Shown here piece by piece: positions 44,422 to 52,621 of a DNA stretch of 62,832 bases (the first letter of the stretch is position 1; each line of letters begins with the position of its first letter). The notes below the pieces were generated by a model, which was not told where the DNA came from, made no database searches, and saw only the letters and a list, made by a program, of their open reading frames with translations. The position numbers and the translations under genes are program-made. The stretch lies in NCBI GenBank assembly GCA_003225005.1, contig QIAN01000172.1:1-62832 (forward strand). The letters run 5' to 3'. The DNA comes from Acidobacteriota bacterium. Its GTDB lineage: Bacteria; Acidobacteriota; Terriglobia; Terriglobales; Acidobacteriaceae.

Positions 44422-44454
44422 TTTTGGATAAAAGCTTCATAAGAGCTTCATAAA
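44422..44454 (-). promoter_or_regulatory. Candidate KdpE-binding site (three 11-bp direct repeats)
   Basis: Reading the minus strand, TTATGAAGCT occurs twice with an 11-bp period, followed at the same period by TTTATCC. So TTTAT/CTTAT/TTTAT recur once per helical turn, as in operators of OmpR-family regulators such as KdpE. The site is 79 bases upstream of the microprotein-porin-kdpFABC block and downstream of kdpE, so it would make that block separately inducible. Confidence 0.6.
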
Positions 44455-44529
44455 CTCCCGTAGTTCCTAGTTTTATGGTTTCTTTACGAAGATGCGCAGA
44501 ATGGTTGCAAGGTTACGCGGCCGGGATCG

Positions 44530-44553
44530 CCAGACGGAGTTACCTGCGTCTGG
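44530..44553 (-). terminator. Hairpin after kdpE
   Basis: CCAGACG/CGTCTGG stem of 7 bp with a 10-base loop, 24 bases after the kdpE stop on the minus strand. No T tract follows, so it may only attenuate read-through into the operator region. Confidence 0.3.
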
Positions 44554-44576
44554 ACACTGTTGTGCGAGAAGACTGA

Positions 44577-45290
44577 CTATCGCTGTTCGCCTTCAGGATT
44601 GAAGCGATATCCGACCCACGGTTCAGTGGTTATGTAGCGCGGCGAGGCTTCGTCAGGCTCAAGTTTTTTTCGCAAGTGGCCTATGAAGACGCGAAGATAT
44701 TCCGGTTGCTCTGTACTGTTGTCGCCCCAAACAGCCGCCAGCAACGCGCGGTGCGTTACCACGCGCTCGGAATGGCGTGCAAGGTAGGTCAGAATGTCAA
44801 ATTCCTTCGGCGTCAGCCGTACGTCGCGGCCTTTGACCTGGACGCTGTGGGCCTGCGTATCTATGCGGAAATGACCAACTTCAACCACGTCCGATTCGAG
44901 CGGCTGTGTTGCCGAAAGGCGCCGAAGCCCGGCTCGGACCCGTGCCAGCAATTCATTTATGCTGAATGGTTTCGTGACGTAGTCATCAGCGCCGGCATCG
45001 AGCGCCTCGACCTTCGTGCGCTCCTCGTTTCTTACCGAAAGCACGATGATGGGAATTCCCGACTTCGCTCGAAGATGGCGGCAAAGCTCGACACCGTCCA
45101 TGTTGGGCATCCGAAGGTCGGTGATCACGAGGTCGGGTGTCCACGATTTCATCACCTGCAATGCATCGTCGCCATCGGAAGCGGTTCGGATCGAATATCC
45201 GCGCGCGGAGAGCGTGGTTTTGAGGACTCGCGCAATTTGCAGCTCATCGTCTACGACCAGGATCTTTGGCTTCTCGCCCACGGCAGCCAT
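44577..45290 (-). CDS. kdpE: KdpE response regulator (OmpR family)
   Basis: A 237-residue two-component regulator. Receiver domain (1-125) with the acidic pocket at ILVVDDE, phospho-acceptor Asp58 in LVITDLRMPNMDG, and Lys in the DDYVTKPFSINELLARVRAG motif. The C-terminal winged helix (about 135-235) has HSVQVKGRDVRLTPKEFDIL, YLARHSERVVTHRALLAAVW and RVFIGHLRKKLEPD, matching KdpE (LTPIEFRLL and LRVYMGHLRQKLE-like motifs). It should bind the 11-bp repeats at 44422-44454. It begins 4 bases after the kdpD N-terminal gene. Confidence 0.93.
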   Translation of the reverse strand: MAAVGEKPKILVVDDELQIARVLKTTLSARGYSIRTASDGDDALQVMKSWTPDLVITDLRMPNMDGVELCRHLRAKSGIPIIVLSVRNEERTKVEALDAGADDYVTKPFSINELLARVRAGLRRLSATQPLESDVVEVGHFRIDTQAHSVQVKGRDVRLTPKEFDILTYLARHSERVVTHRALLAAVWGDNSTEQPEYLRVFIGHLRKKLEPDEASPRYITTEPWVGYRFNPEGEQR

Positions 45291-45294
45291 CGGG

Positions 45295-46431
45295 CTACTT
45301 CACCTCTTGCGTCACGATGTGTACGTCTACCGCCGGCGCGTCACGGAGGAACTTGTGAATGGCGGAAAGGTAAAGATACTTTCGCCAATTGGACTGCGCC
45401 GAGCGACCAAAGACAACCTGAGTAATGCGCTTGTCCCGCACCACTTTGGCGACTTCTTCCGCCACATTGTTGCCTTTCGTGCGCAGCAGCTGTGCGCCCA
45501 GGCCTTCGGCAAACCGGATGTTCTGCCCGAGAGCCCGTTGATCTTCAGGGCTTTCGTCTCTGCCGATATCTATGTAAATCACGTACAGCTCCGCATCAAT
45601 ACGTTGCGCCATGCGGGCGGCGCGCGCGACTAAATACTGCGCCGCAGGGTTCGAGCTGATGCATACCCCGAATCTCTCCCGCACCGCCGCGTGCGGTGCA
45701 ACGCCTTCCTTTTGCAAGTACGATTCGAGGCTGCGATCTACTGCGCGGGCCACCTGCTGCAGCGCCAGTTCGCGCAGGGATATGAGATTTGCGGGGCGAA
45801 AGAAGTTGTCAAGCGCACGTTCTGCACGTTCCACGGGATATATATCGCCGCGGCGCATACGAGTTTGCAGGGCCTCGGGCGTGAGGTCGACAAGAACGAT
45901 CTCGTTGACTCTTTGAATGACCCAGTCGGGAACGGTCTCTCGCACCGGGACGCCCGTGATCTGTTGCACCAGGGGCGTCAGGCTCTCGATGTGCTGGACG
46001 TTTACGGTCGAAAGCACATCAATATTGGCATTCAGCAATTCGAGCACATCGTCATAGCGTTTGCGGTGTTTGCTACCTTCAATGTTGGTGTGTGCGAGCT
46101 CATCCACCAGCGCAACCTGCGGCTTGCGGGCAAGGATAGCGTCGACGTCCATTTCCTCGAAGTCCGCGCCCTTGTAATTCAGTCTTCGGCGTGGCACCAT
46201 TTCGAGTCGGGCCGCGAGCTCCGTAATGCCTTTGCGTCCGTGAGTCTCCACCAGTCCAGCTACGACTTCTTCGCCGCGGCTGGCCCGGCGAATCCCTTCG
46301 CTCAGCATGTTGAAAGTCTTGCCCACTCCAGGCGCGTAGCCGAGGAACAGCTTAAAGATGGCCAGCTTCTTCTGCGGAGCAGTCTCCTCCAACCATTGCT
46401 CAGCTGTCTTCTGCTCAGGTATTTTCGCCAT
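45295..46431 (-). CDS. kdpD: KdpD N-terminal half as a separate protein (KdpD domain plus USP domain)
   Basis: A 378-residue protein that ends exactly where the membrane part of E. coli KdpD would begin. Residues 1-220 are the KdpD sensor domain with a Walker A (GYAPGVGKT, 31-39), a Walker B-like VDELAHTN (109-116), and the diagnostic GRKGITELAARLEMVPRR and KRYDDVLELLNANIDVLSTV, NVQHIESLTPLVQQITGV stretches. Residues about 245-370 are a universal-stress-protein domain (VCISSNPAAQYLVARAARMA; ITQVVFGRSAQSNWRKYLYL) where c-di-AMP binds in some KdpD proteins. There is no transmembrane or kinase part. That half is encoded divergently 54 bases away. Transcribed with kdpE. Confidence 0.92.
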   Translation of the reverse strand: MAKIPEQKTAEQWLEETAPQKKLAIFKLFLGYAPGVGKTFNMLSEGIRRASRGEEVVAGLVETHGRKGITELAARLEMVPRRRLNYKGADFEEMDVDAILARKPQVALVDELAHTNIEGSKHRKRYDDVLELLNANIDVLSTVNVQHIESLTPLVQQITGVPVRETVPDWVIQRVNEIVLVDLTPEALQTRMRRGDIYPVERAERALDNFFRPANLISLRELALQQVARAVDRSLESYLQKEGVAPHAAVRERFGVCISSNPAAQYLVARAARMAQRIDAELYVIYIDIGRDESPEDQRALGQNIRFAEGLGAQLLRTKGNNVAEEVAKVVRDKRITQVVFGRSAQSNWRKYLYLSAIHKFLRDAPAVDVHIVTQEVK

Positions 46432-46485
46432 CGCGAATATTGTTCACCGGGAAGGCGGATTTGTCGAATCAGCTACAATCTCGTC

Positions 46486-47925
46486 GTGAAACGATGGGTC
46501 CAGCAATTGTTGCGTTACTTGGCGGTTACGGCGCTCGATACGCTGATAACCTGGGTCTGCTTCCACATCCTGAACCGGAACCCGACCACCGTCGGTTTTG
46601 TATTCCTGCTGGCCGTTCTTGTCGTATCGGCGACCTGGGGACTTCGTTATGCCGTCCTCATGGCGGTGTTGGCGGCGCTGCTCTACAATTTCTTTTTTCT
46701 GCCTCCTCTGTTCACATTCACCATCGCTGATCCGCAGAACTGGGTTGCTCTAGTTGCGTTTCTAATCACGGCGATTATTGGCAGCCAGCTCGCCGAGCGC
46801 GCCCGGCGCGAAACCCGACAAGCGACCCAACGGCGGAAAGAGGTGGAGCGGCTCTACGCATTAAGCCAACAGCTTCTCGTCTCGGAAAACGTCTTTGAGC
46901 TCTTGAACAAATTACCCGCTTACATCGCGGAAGTCTTCGGCGCCGCCGGCGTCGCCTTGTTTCTGGAGAATAAGCAAAAGATCTACCTTTCTGACATCAA
47001 CGTGCAGCCGCTATTTCGGCAAGAACAGTTAAGCGCAGTTAGCGCGCGGGGCGAGCCCATGTTTGACCACAGGCAGCGTTCAGGATATATGCCAATGAGG
47101 ATGGGAGTTCGGTCAGTCGGAACGCTGGCGGTGGTTGGGTGCGACATTTCGCGCGAGACCCTGGAAGCCGTTGGCAGCCTGGTGGCAACCGCCATTGAGC
47201 AAACCGCGACGATGGAAAAACTCAGCAAGGCAGAGGGCGCCCGCGAGAGCGATCGCTTGCGCGCTCTCCTGCTGGATTCTGTGACCCATGAGTTTCGTAC
47301 GCCTCTTACGGCCATCAAAGCGTCGGCCCAGACGCTGCTTTCGGAGGTCGAACTCGACAAGCCACAACTCAAAGAACTTGCCACGGTCATCGATGAGGAG
47401 AGCGACCGCTTGAACCGCCTGGTAGGCGAGGCAGCCGAAGTCGCACAGCTGGATGCGCGGCAGGTAGAGCTTCACGTGGAGCCTCACCCAATCAGTGAAG
47501 CGGTCGGCATGGCGTTGGAAAAAGTGAAGAACATAGTGGATAAGCGCCCCATCGAAGTTGAAGTTCCGAAAGATCTACCCGCGGTTAACATGGACATAGA
47601 CCGGGTGGTAGAAGTACTGGTTCAACTGTTAGATAATGCCGCGAAATACTCGCTGCCGGAGAGCCCAATTCATATCAGTGCGGAGCTGCAGAACAACTGT
47701 GTGATCACCAGCATTGCCGACCATGGGCCTGGCATTGACGACGTGGAGCAGACCATGATCTTCGAGCGGTTCTATCGCGGACGGAATCAGAGGATTTCAG
47801 TACAGGGCACCGGCATGGGACTCTCCATCGCGAGGGCCATTGTCGAGCTGCACGGCGGCACAATGGGTCTCACCAGCCAACTTAGCCGGGGTTCTGTGTT
47901 CTATTTCTCGCTACCGCGGAACTGA
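46486..47925 (+). CDS. KdpD C-terminal half as a separate histidine kinase
   Basis: A 479-residue kinase from the GTG at 46486 (MKRWVQQLLRYLAVTALDTL). The open frame extends upstream through the kdpD gene on the other strand, but that part is shadow. Order: four membrane helices of the DUF4118 type (residues 10-105), a linker with coiled coil, GAF-like domain (about 130-240), and HisKA with His268 in SVTHEFRTPLTAIKAS. The HATPase has its N box (VQLLDNAAKYS), G1 box (DHGPGID) and G2 box (GTGMGLSIARAIVELHGG). The helices plus GAF plus kinase match the second half of E. coli KdpD. It is the natural partner of the KdpD N-terminal protein and KdpE. Confidence 0.9.
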   Translation: MKRWVQQLLRYLAVTALDTLITWVCFHILNRNPTTVGFVFLLAVLVVSATWGLRYAVLMAVLAALLYNFFFLPPLFTFTIADPQNWVALVAFLITAIIGSQLAERARRETRQATQRRKEVERLYALSQQLLVSENVFELLNKLPAYIAEVFGAAGVALFLENKQKIYLSDINVQPLFRQEQLSAVSARGEPMFDHRQRSGYMPMRMGVRSVGTLAVVGCDISRETLEAVGSLVATAIEQTATMEKLSKAEGARESDRLRALLLDSVTHEFRTPLTAIKASAQTLLSEVELDKPQLKELATVIDEESDRLNRLVGEAAEVAQLDARQVELHVEPHPISEAVGMALEKVKNIVDKRPIEVEVPKDLPAVNMDIDRVVEVLVQLLDNAAKYSLPESPIHISAELQNNCVITSIADHGPGIDDVEQTMIFERFYRGRNQRISVQGTGMGLSIARAIVELHGGTMGLTSQLSRGSVFYFSLPRN

Positions 47926-47978
47926 AGCTGGCTTTAAGGTGACTGACCTTCACATAACATACGCCTGAGGAGAGTGAA

Positions 47979-50900
47979 ATGCTTCGATATTGCGCGACTT
48001 CAGTTTTGACCTCATTGGTCCTGATCCTGCCGGGCGCGGCCGGCGCCCAGACCGCCGAAAAGCCTGATCTAAAAAAGCAACCCACCCTCTACGTAGTTGG
48101 CTACGCCCATCTGGATACGGAATGGCGATGGGAGTATCCCCAAGTCATCAACGAATATATTCGCAAGACTATGGAGGATAACTTCACGCTGTTCGAAAAG
48201 TATCCGCACTATGTTTTCAATTTCAGCGGTGCCAATCGCTACCGTTTCATGAAGGAATATTTTCCTGCGGATTTTGAAAGAGTAAAGAAGTATGTAGATT
48301 CTGGCCGATGGTTCCCGGCGGGCTCATCCATGGAAGAGGGTGACGTGAACGCGCCTAGCGCCGAAACCATCATCCGGCAGATTCTCTACGGAAATGACTG
48401 GTTTCGGAAAGAGTTCGGCAAAGCCAGCGCGGAATACATGCTGCCCGACTGCTTCGGATTTCCGTCTTCGCTGCCGACCATCCTCGCCCACTCCGGGGTG
48501 AAGGGATTCTCGACGCAGAAGCTAGTCTGGGGTTCCTCCGCCAACGCGGGAGGTCCGGAATCGCGAGAGAAGACGCCGGAAGGAACGCCTTTCAACGTGG
48601 GGGTCTGGGTGGGCCCGGATGGCGAGAGCGTGCTGGCCGGCCTCAACCCCGGCGACTACAGCGCCGGAATCGACACTGATCTCAGCCGGCCGCTGCCTTC
48701 CATGCCGCCGGACGCGACGTTCGAAGAGGGGGAGAAGAGGCTGCAGGCGCTGCGACAGAAACTGGAACTGGCCGACCGAAGCGGACAGCCACCCGACCAG
48801 AAAGACGTCCAGGATTTTACGAATCTGCGCAACCAGCAGAGGGCGCTCACCAAGGTGCAACAAGACCGCGACCTGGACCGGTATCAACATGATTGGGCCG
48901 CACGCGTCGAGCAGAACGGCAAAGTCAGCGGCGTATTTACGGACTATCACTATTACGGTACGGGCGACATCGGGGGAACTCCGGACGAGGAATCAGTGAA
49001 GCGGTTGGAGGCCATCGCTACAAAAGCGAAGGCTAGCCTTCCACCCGAGGGTCATTTCTTGTCGGAGGGACAGCCGCATCCCGAGTGGCCCACAGTAAAG
49101 GTGGGTGATGGTCCTGTTCACGTTATCTCCGCCAATGCGGAACAGATGTTCCTCGATATCACTTCCTCCGAGGCAGCTGGCCTTCCACGCTACACGGGCG
49201 AAATGGAGCTGACCAACCATTCGGCCGGATCACTGACATCGCAGGCGTATCAGAAGCGTTGGCTGCGGAAAGAAGAGTTGCTTGCCGATGCGGCGGAGAA
49301 GAGCTCGATTGCAGCGGAATGGCTGGGGGCGCGCCCGTATCCGCTACAGAGACTGAACAATGCTTGGACGCTGGTGATGGGCGGCCACTTCCACGACATC
49401 GCCGCCGGGACGGCCACTCCCAAGGCATACGAGTTTGCCTGGAACGACGACGTAATTGCGATGAACCAGTTTGCCGGTGTGCTGAGCAACGCCACAGAAG
49501 CTATGGCCGCAGTGCTAAACACCGAGACCAAAGGCGTTCCGTTAGTTGTCTTCAACCCGCTGAACATCGCGCGGGAGGACATCGTGGAAGCCACCGTGAA
49601 TTTTTCGGGCGGAGTGCCTAAGGCGGTTCACGTCAGTGCTTCGGACGCCAAGGAAGTTCCGGCACAAATTTCGAACGGCAGGGTATTGTTCGTCGCAAAG
49701 GTTCCGTCGGTGGGATATGCGGTTTACGATGTGCAACCCGGCGGTAGTGCGGAAGCGGCAGCATCAAAATTGCGAGCGTCGGAGAACTTGATCGAAAATC
49801 AGTACTACCGTGTGAAACTGAATGCGGACGGCGACCTGGCCAGCATTTTCGATAAAGCGATTGGCAAGGAATTGCTTGCGGCTCCGGCGCGGCTTGCGAT
49901 TTCTTATGACAACCCGGAGCAGTGGCCAGCCTGGAACATGGATTGGGATCAGGAGCAGGCGGAGCCCAAGGCTTACGTCGGAGGTCCGGCGCGGATTCGC
50001 GTAGTGGAAAATGGTCCGGCGCGCGTGGCCGTGGAAGTTTCGCGTGAAGCCGCGGGTTCCAAGTTTGTGCAGACGATCCGGCTTTCGGCGGGCGACGCGG
50101 GAAAGCGTGTTGAATTCGCAAACGCAATCGACTGGAATACCAAAGAATCCAACCTGAAGGCAACGTTTCCGCTCGCAGCTTCGAACCAGATGGCCACCTA
50201 CAACTGGGACATTGGCACGATCGAGAGGCGCACAGCTCAACCGAAGAAATTCGAAGTGCCGTCGCACCAGTGGATCGACTTGACAGACATGAGTGGCGAA
50301 TTCGGCGCGACCGTTCTGACCGATTGCAAGAACGGATCGGACAAGCCGAACGACAACACCATCCGGCTGACGCTGATGCGAACTCCGGGCACGCGCGGTG
50401 GTTATGCGGACCAAGGTACGCAGGATATCGGACATCACGAGTTCCTTTACGGCATCGCCGGTCACGCCGGGGACTGGCGCCATGCCGAGACTGACTGGCA
50501 GGGCCAGCGCCTGAATGATCCGCTTATCGCCTTTCAGACTTCGCGACATGCAGGCACGTCGGGACGAGAGTTTTCCTTGTTGAAAGTCAGCAACCCCCGG
50601 ATTCGAGTTCTAGCGCTGAAGAAGGCTGAGCAGGGCGACGAAGTGATCGTGCGTTTGGTTGAACTCGATGGAAAACCGCAGCTAAACGTGCGCGTGCAAT
50701 TCGCTTCGGCGATCACCGCGGCGCGCGAAGTGAACGGTCAGGAACAGCCGGTCGGAGCGGCACCTTTGACTGGTGGCGCGCTGACAACCTCGTTCACCGC
50801 ATATCAGCCGCGCACCTTTGCCGTTACCCTGGCTGCGGCTACAACAAGGGTCGCGGGCGTCGATTCCGCGCCGGTGCCACTGCCATATGACCTGGCTGCG

Positions 50901-51524
50901 GCCAGTAATGACGGCACGCGGTCGGGCGTCGGATTTGACGGCAAGGGCAATGCGATCCCAGCGGAGACGCTGCCTGCGGAGATCACGTTCAACAATGTAG
51001 AGTTTCATCTCGCCTTAGCGAAGACGGGCGCACCCAATGCGGTCGTGGCCAAGGGACAGAGGATTGATCTTCCAGGGGGCCGCTACAACCGCGTTTACAT
51101 ACTGGCAGCCTCAGCGGAGGGCGACCAGAAGGCGACGTTCGCAGTAGGCGGCGCAAAGGTCGAGCTAAACATCCAGGACTGGGGCGGATTTGTCGGACAA
51201 TGGGATGATCGGCAGTGGATCGGAAAGGACGCTCCTGTGCCGGGACAGCCGGCGCGAACCGAGCATGATGACTATGCCGAAATGACCGGCATCAAGCCGG
51301 GCTACATCAAACGCGCCGACCTGGCTTGGTACTGTTCGCATCAGCACAACGCAGCGGGTGAGAACGTGCCTTACGCCTACTCCTATCTGTTCGCTTATCC
51401 GATTGATCTGCCAGACGGCGCGAAAACAATCACTTTGCCGGACAACGACAAAATCCGCGTTCTCGCTATATCGGTGGCAGGCGAGAATCCTGAGGTGAAG
51501 CCGGCGCAGCCTCTTTACGATTGA
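47979..51524 (+). CDS. Secreted glycoside hydrolase family 38 alpha-mannosidase
   Basis: A 1181-residue protein with a signal peptide (SVLTSLVLILPGAAGAQTA). The GH38 catalytic domain starts at residue about 37 (LYVVGYAHLDTEWRWEYPQV with zinc ligands His44 and Asp46). The probable nucleophile is Asp157 in YMLPDCFGFPSSLPTILAHS, and a further zinc-site histidine segment is GGHFHDIAAGTATPKAYEFA. The middle helical bundle and C-terminal beta domains follow (RVVENGPARVAVEVSREAAG, GHHEFLYGIAGHAGDWRHAE). The extra C-terminal 150 residues (NVEFHLALAKTGAPNAVVAK, KVELNIQDWGGFVGQWDDRQ, PYAYSYLFAYPIDLPDGAKT) look like an added beta-sandwich. It cleaves alpha-mannosides outside the cytoplasm. GAGGAG precedes the ATG. 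No sugar transporter is nearby. Confidence 0.9.
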   Translation: MLRYCATSVLTSLVLILPGAAGAQTAEKPDLKKQPTLYVVGYAHLDTEWRWEYPQVINEYIRKTMEDNFTLFEKYPHYVFNFSGANRYRFMKEYFPADFERVKKYVDSGRWFPAGSSMEEGDVNAPSAETIIRQILYGNDWFRKEFGKASAEYMLPDCFGFPSSLPTILAHSGVKGFSTQKLVWGSSANAGGPESREKTPEGTPFNVGVWVGPDGESVLAGLNPGDYSAGIDTDLSRPLPSMPPDATFEEGEKRLQALRQKLELADRSGQPPDQKDVQDFTNLRNQQRALTKVQQDRDLDRYQHDWAARVEQNGKVSGVFTDYHYYGTGDIGGTPDEESVKRLEAIATKAKASLPPEGHFLSEGQPHPEWPTVKVGDGPVHVISANAEQMFLDITSSEAAGLPRYTGEMELTNHSAGSLTSQAYQKRWLRKEELLADAAEKSSIAAEWLGARPYPLQRLNNAWTLVMGGHFHDIAAGTATPKAYEFAWNDDVIAMNQFAGVLSNATEAMAAVLNTETKGVPLVVFNPLNIAREDIVEATVNFSGGVPKAVHVSASDAKEVPAQISNGRVLFVAKVPSVGYAVYDVQPGGSAEAAASKLRASENLIENQYYRVKLNADGDLASIFDKAIGKELLAAPARLAISYDNPEQWPAWNMDWDQEQAEPKAYVGGPARIRVVENGPARVAVEVSREAAGSKFVQTIRLSAGDAGKRVEFANAIDWNTKESNLKATFPLAASNQMATYNWDIGTIERRTAQPKKFEVPSHQWIDLTDMSGEFGATVLTDCKNGSDKPNDNTIRLTLMRTPGTRGGYADQGTQDIGHHEFLYGIAGHAGDWRHAETDWQGQRLNDPLIAFQTSRHAGTSGREFSLLKVSNPRIRVLALKKAEQGDEVIVRLVELDGKPQLNVRVQFASAITAAREVNGQEQPVGAAPLTGGALTTSFTAYQPRTFAVTLAAATTRVAGVDSAPVPLPYDLAAASNDGTRSGVGFDGKGNAIPAETLPAEITFNNVEFHLALAKTGAPNAVVAKGQRIDLPGGRYNRVYILAASAEGDQKATFAVGGAKVELNIQDWGGFVGQWDDRQWIGKDAPVPGQPARTEHDDYAEMTGIKPGYIKRADLAWYCSHQHNAAGENVPYAYSYLFAYPIDLPDGAKTITLPDNDKIRVLAISVAGENPEVKPAQPLYD

Positions 51525-51635
51525 TTTCCCACGCTGGCCGCTCTTCGCAGCGCGACGCCAAGAAGCTAGATCGTCATCAGCTAACCCGGGCACAATCCGG
51601 AGAGCCACGTTTCACTTTTGATTTTGTTGTGCGAT

Positions 51636-52163
51636 TCATTCGTCCATGCGGGCTTCGAGGACCTGACCAACCCACTCGGTTTCCAGACTCGGCGGCCGCA
51701 TTAAGGTCTGCATCACCACGCAATACTGTTCTGTTTTCTCTCGCAATCCGCGCAGTTGTTCCGCAGTTGCCTTAGGCGCAGCAACGTCAAAATGAAGATG
51801 AATGCTCTCAAAGCCGACGGGCACGTCTTTTGATATGCCAAGCGTGCCTCGGAGATCCAAGCCTCCTTCTACCGTGACCTCAATGCGTTCGGTTGGTATA
51901 CCCATAGCCGCGGCCACCATCTGACAGGTGATCTGCGCGCAGGCCGCCAGAGCCCCCAGCAAAAGGTCGCCGGAACAAGCGCTGGCCCCGGCGCCCCCGA
52001 CTCCTTTGTGGGCCTCCGCATGGTAGAGGGCACGTCCGATATCGACCGAGCATGCTACCGGAACATCCGTCTGTCCACCCTTTGCCCGGATTGTGATTAG
52101 CGAGGCATTTGGGTCATTGCGGTATTGGTCTTTCAGCGGCTTCTGGAGGGATCGAATATCCAT
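51636..52163 (-). CDS. OsmC-family protein
   Basis: The ATG at 52163 (MDIRSLQKPLKDQYR) with GAGG 5 bases upstream gives 175 residues. OsmC fold signatures: ACSVDIGRALYHAEAHKGVG, GAGASACSGDLLLGALAACA (first cysteine region on the central helix), QITCQMVAAAMGIPTERIEV (second Cys-bearing segment), and GFESIHLHFDVAAPKATAEQ followed by LREKTEQYCVVMQTL (third, typical C-x-V at the end). OsmC/Ohr proteins reduce organic peroxides with a Cys pair. Here the helix segment has A-x-A-C-S rather than the usual arrangement, so peroxidase activity is not certain. It is divergent from the DUF4242 gene. Confidence 0.8.
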   Translation of the reverse strand: MDIRSLQKPLKDQYRNDPNASLITIRAKGGQTDVPVACSVDIGRALYHAEAHKGVGGAGASACSGDLLLGALAACAQITCQMVAAAMGIPTERIEVTVEGGLDLRGTLGISKDVPVGFESIHLHFDVAAPKATAEQLRGLREKTEQYCVVMQTLMRPPSLETEWVGQVLEARMDE

Positions 52164-52281
52164 GTCAACCTCGTTATTTTTAATCTCGGACACTTTTCGC
52201 TGACCGGGCACAACTGCGGCCAAGCCGTCTTGAAGCCGCTCCACCTGCATGCTAGCATTTGTGCACATCAGGGGGATGCCT

Positions 52282-52554
52282 GTGCCCAAATTCGTCATCG
52301 AACGCGAAGTCCCGGGAGCTGGAAATCTATCCGAGGCCCAATTGCGTGAGCTCTCCCAAAAGTCAGTCAACGTTCTGAAGGCAATGGGCCCCGCGATCCA
52401 GTGGCTCCATAGCTACGTAACCGGCGACAAGGTCTACTGCGTCTATCTCGCTCCTGACGATGCGGCCATCCGAGAGCATGCCAGGCGCGTAGGCATTCCC
52501 GCCAACCGCGTCTCCGCCGTACGACGACTGATCGACCCCACAACTGCGACATGA
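52282..52554 (+). CDS. DUF4242 protein
   Basis: A 90-residue protein, best started at the GTG at 52282 (MPKFVIEREVPGAGNLSEAQ), since a GGGGG box ends 6 bases upstream; the ATG at 52276 directly abuts that box. It reads LRELSQKSVNVLKAMGPAIQ, WLHSYVTGDKVYCVYLAPDD, and EHARRVGIPANRVSAVRRLI, which matches DUF4242 (small ferredoxin-like alpha/beta proteins, also called nickel-binding). Its role is unknown. Divergent from the OsmC gene with about 118 bases in between, so the two may share a regulatory region. Confidence 0.82.
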   Translation: MPKFVIEREVPGAGNLSEAQLRELSQKSVNVLKAMGPAIQWLHSYVTGDKVYCVYLAPDDAAIREHARRVGIPANRVSAVRRLIDPTTAT

Positions 52555-52621
52555 GCGCTGAACCTTCCCCGGCATCCGGATCCTTTGCCACCCACGTCAG
52601 CCAATCCGGGGCTCCTCCGGG

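Noticed and set aside
45691..46485. Upstream extension of the kdpD kinase frame over the kdpD N-terminal gene
   Set aside because: The extension is the antisense shadow of a well-conserved gene. The family sequence starts at the GTG at 46486.
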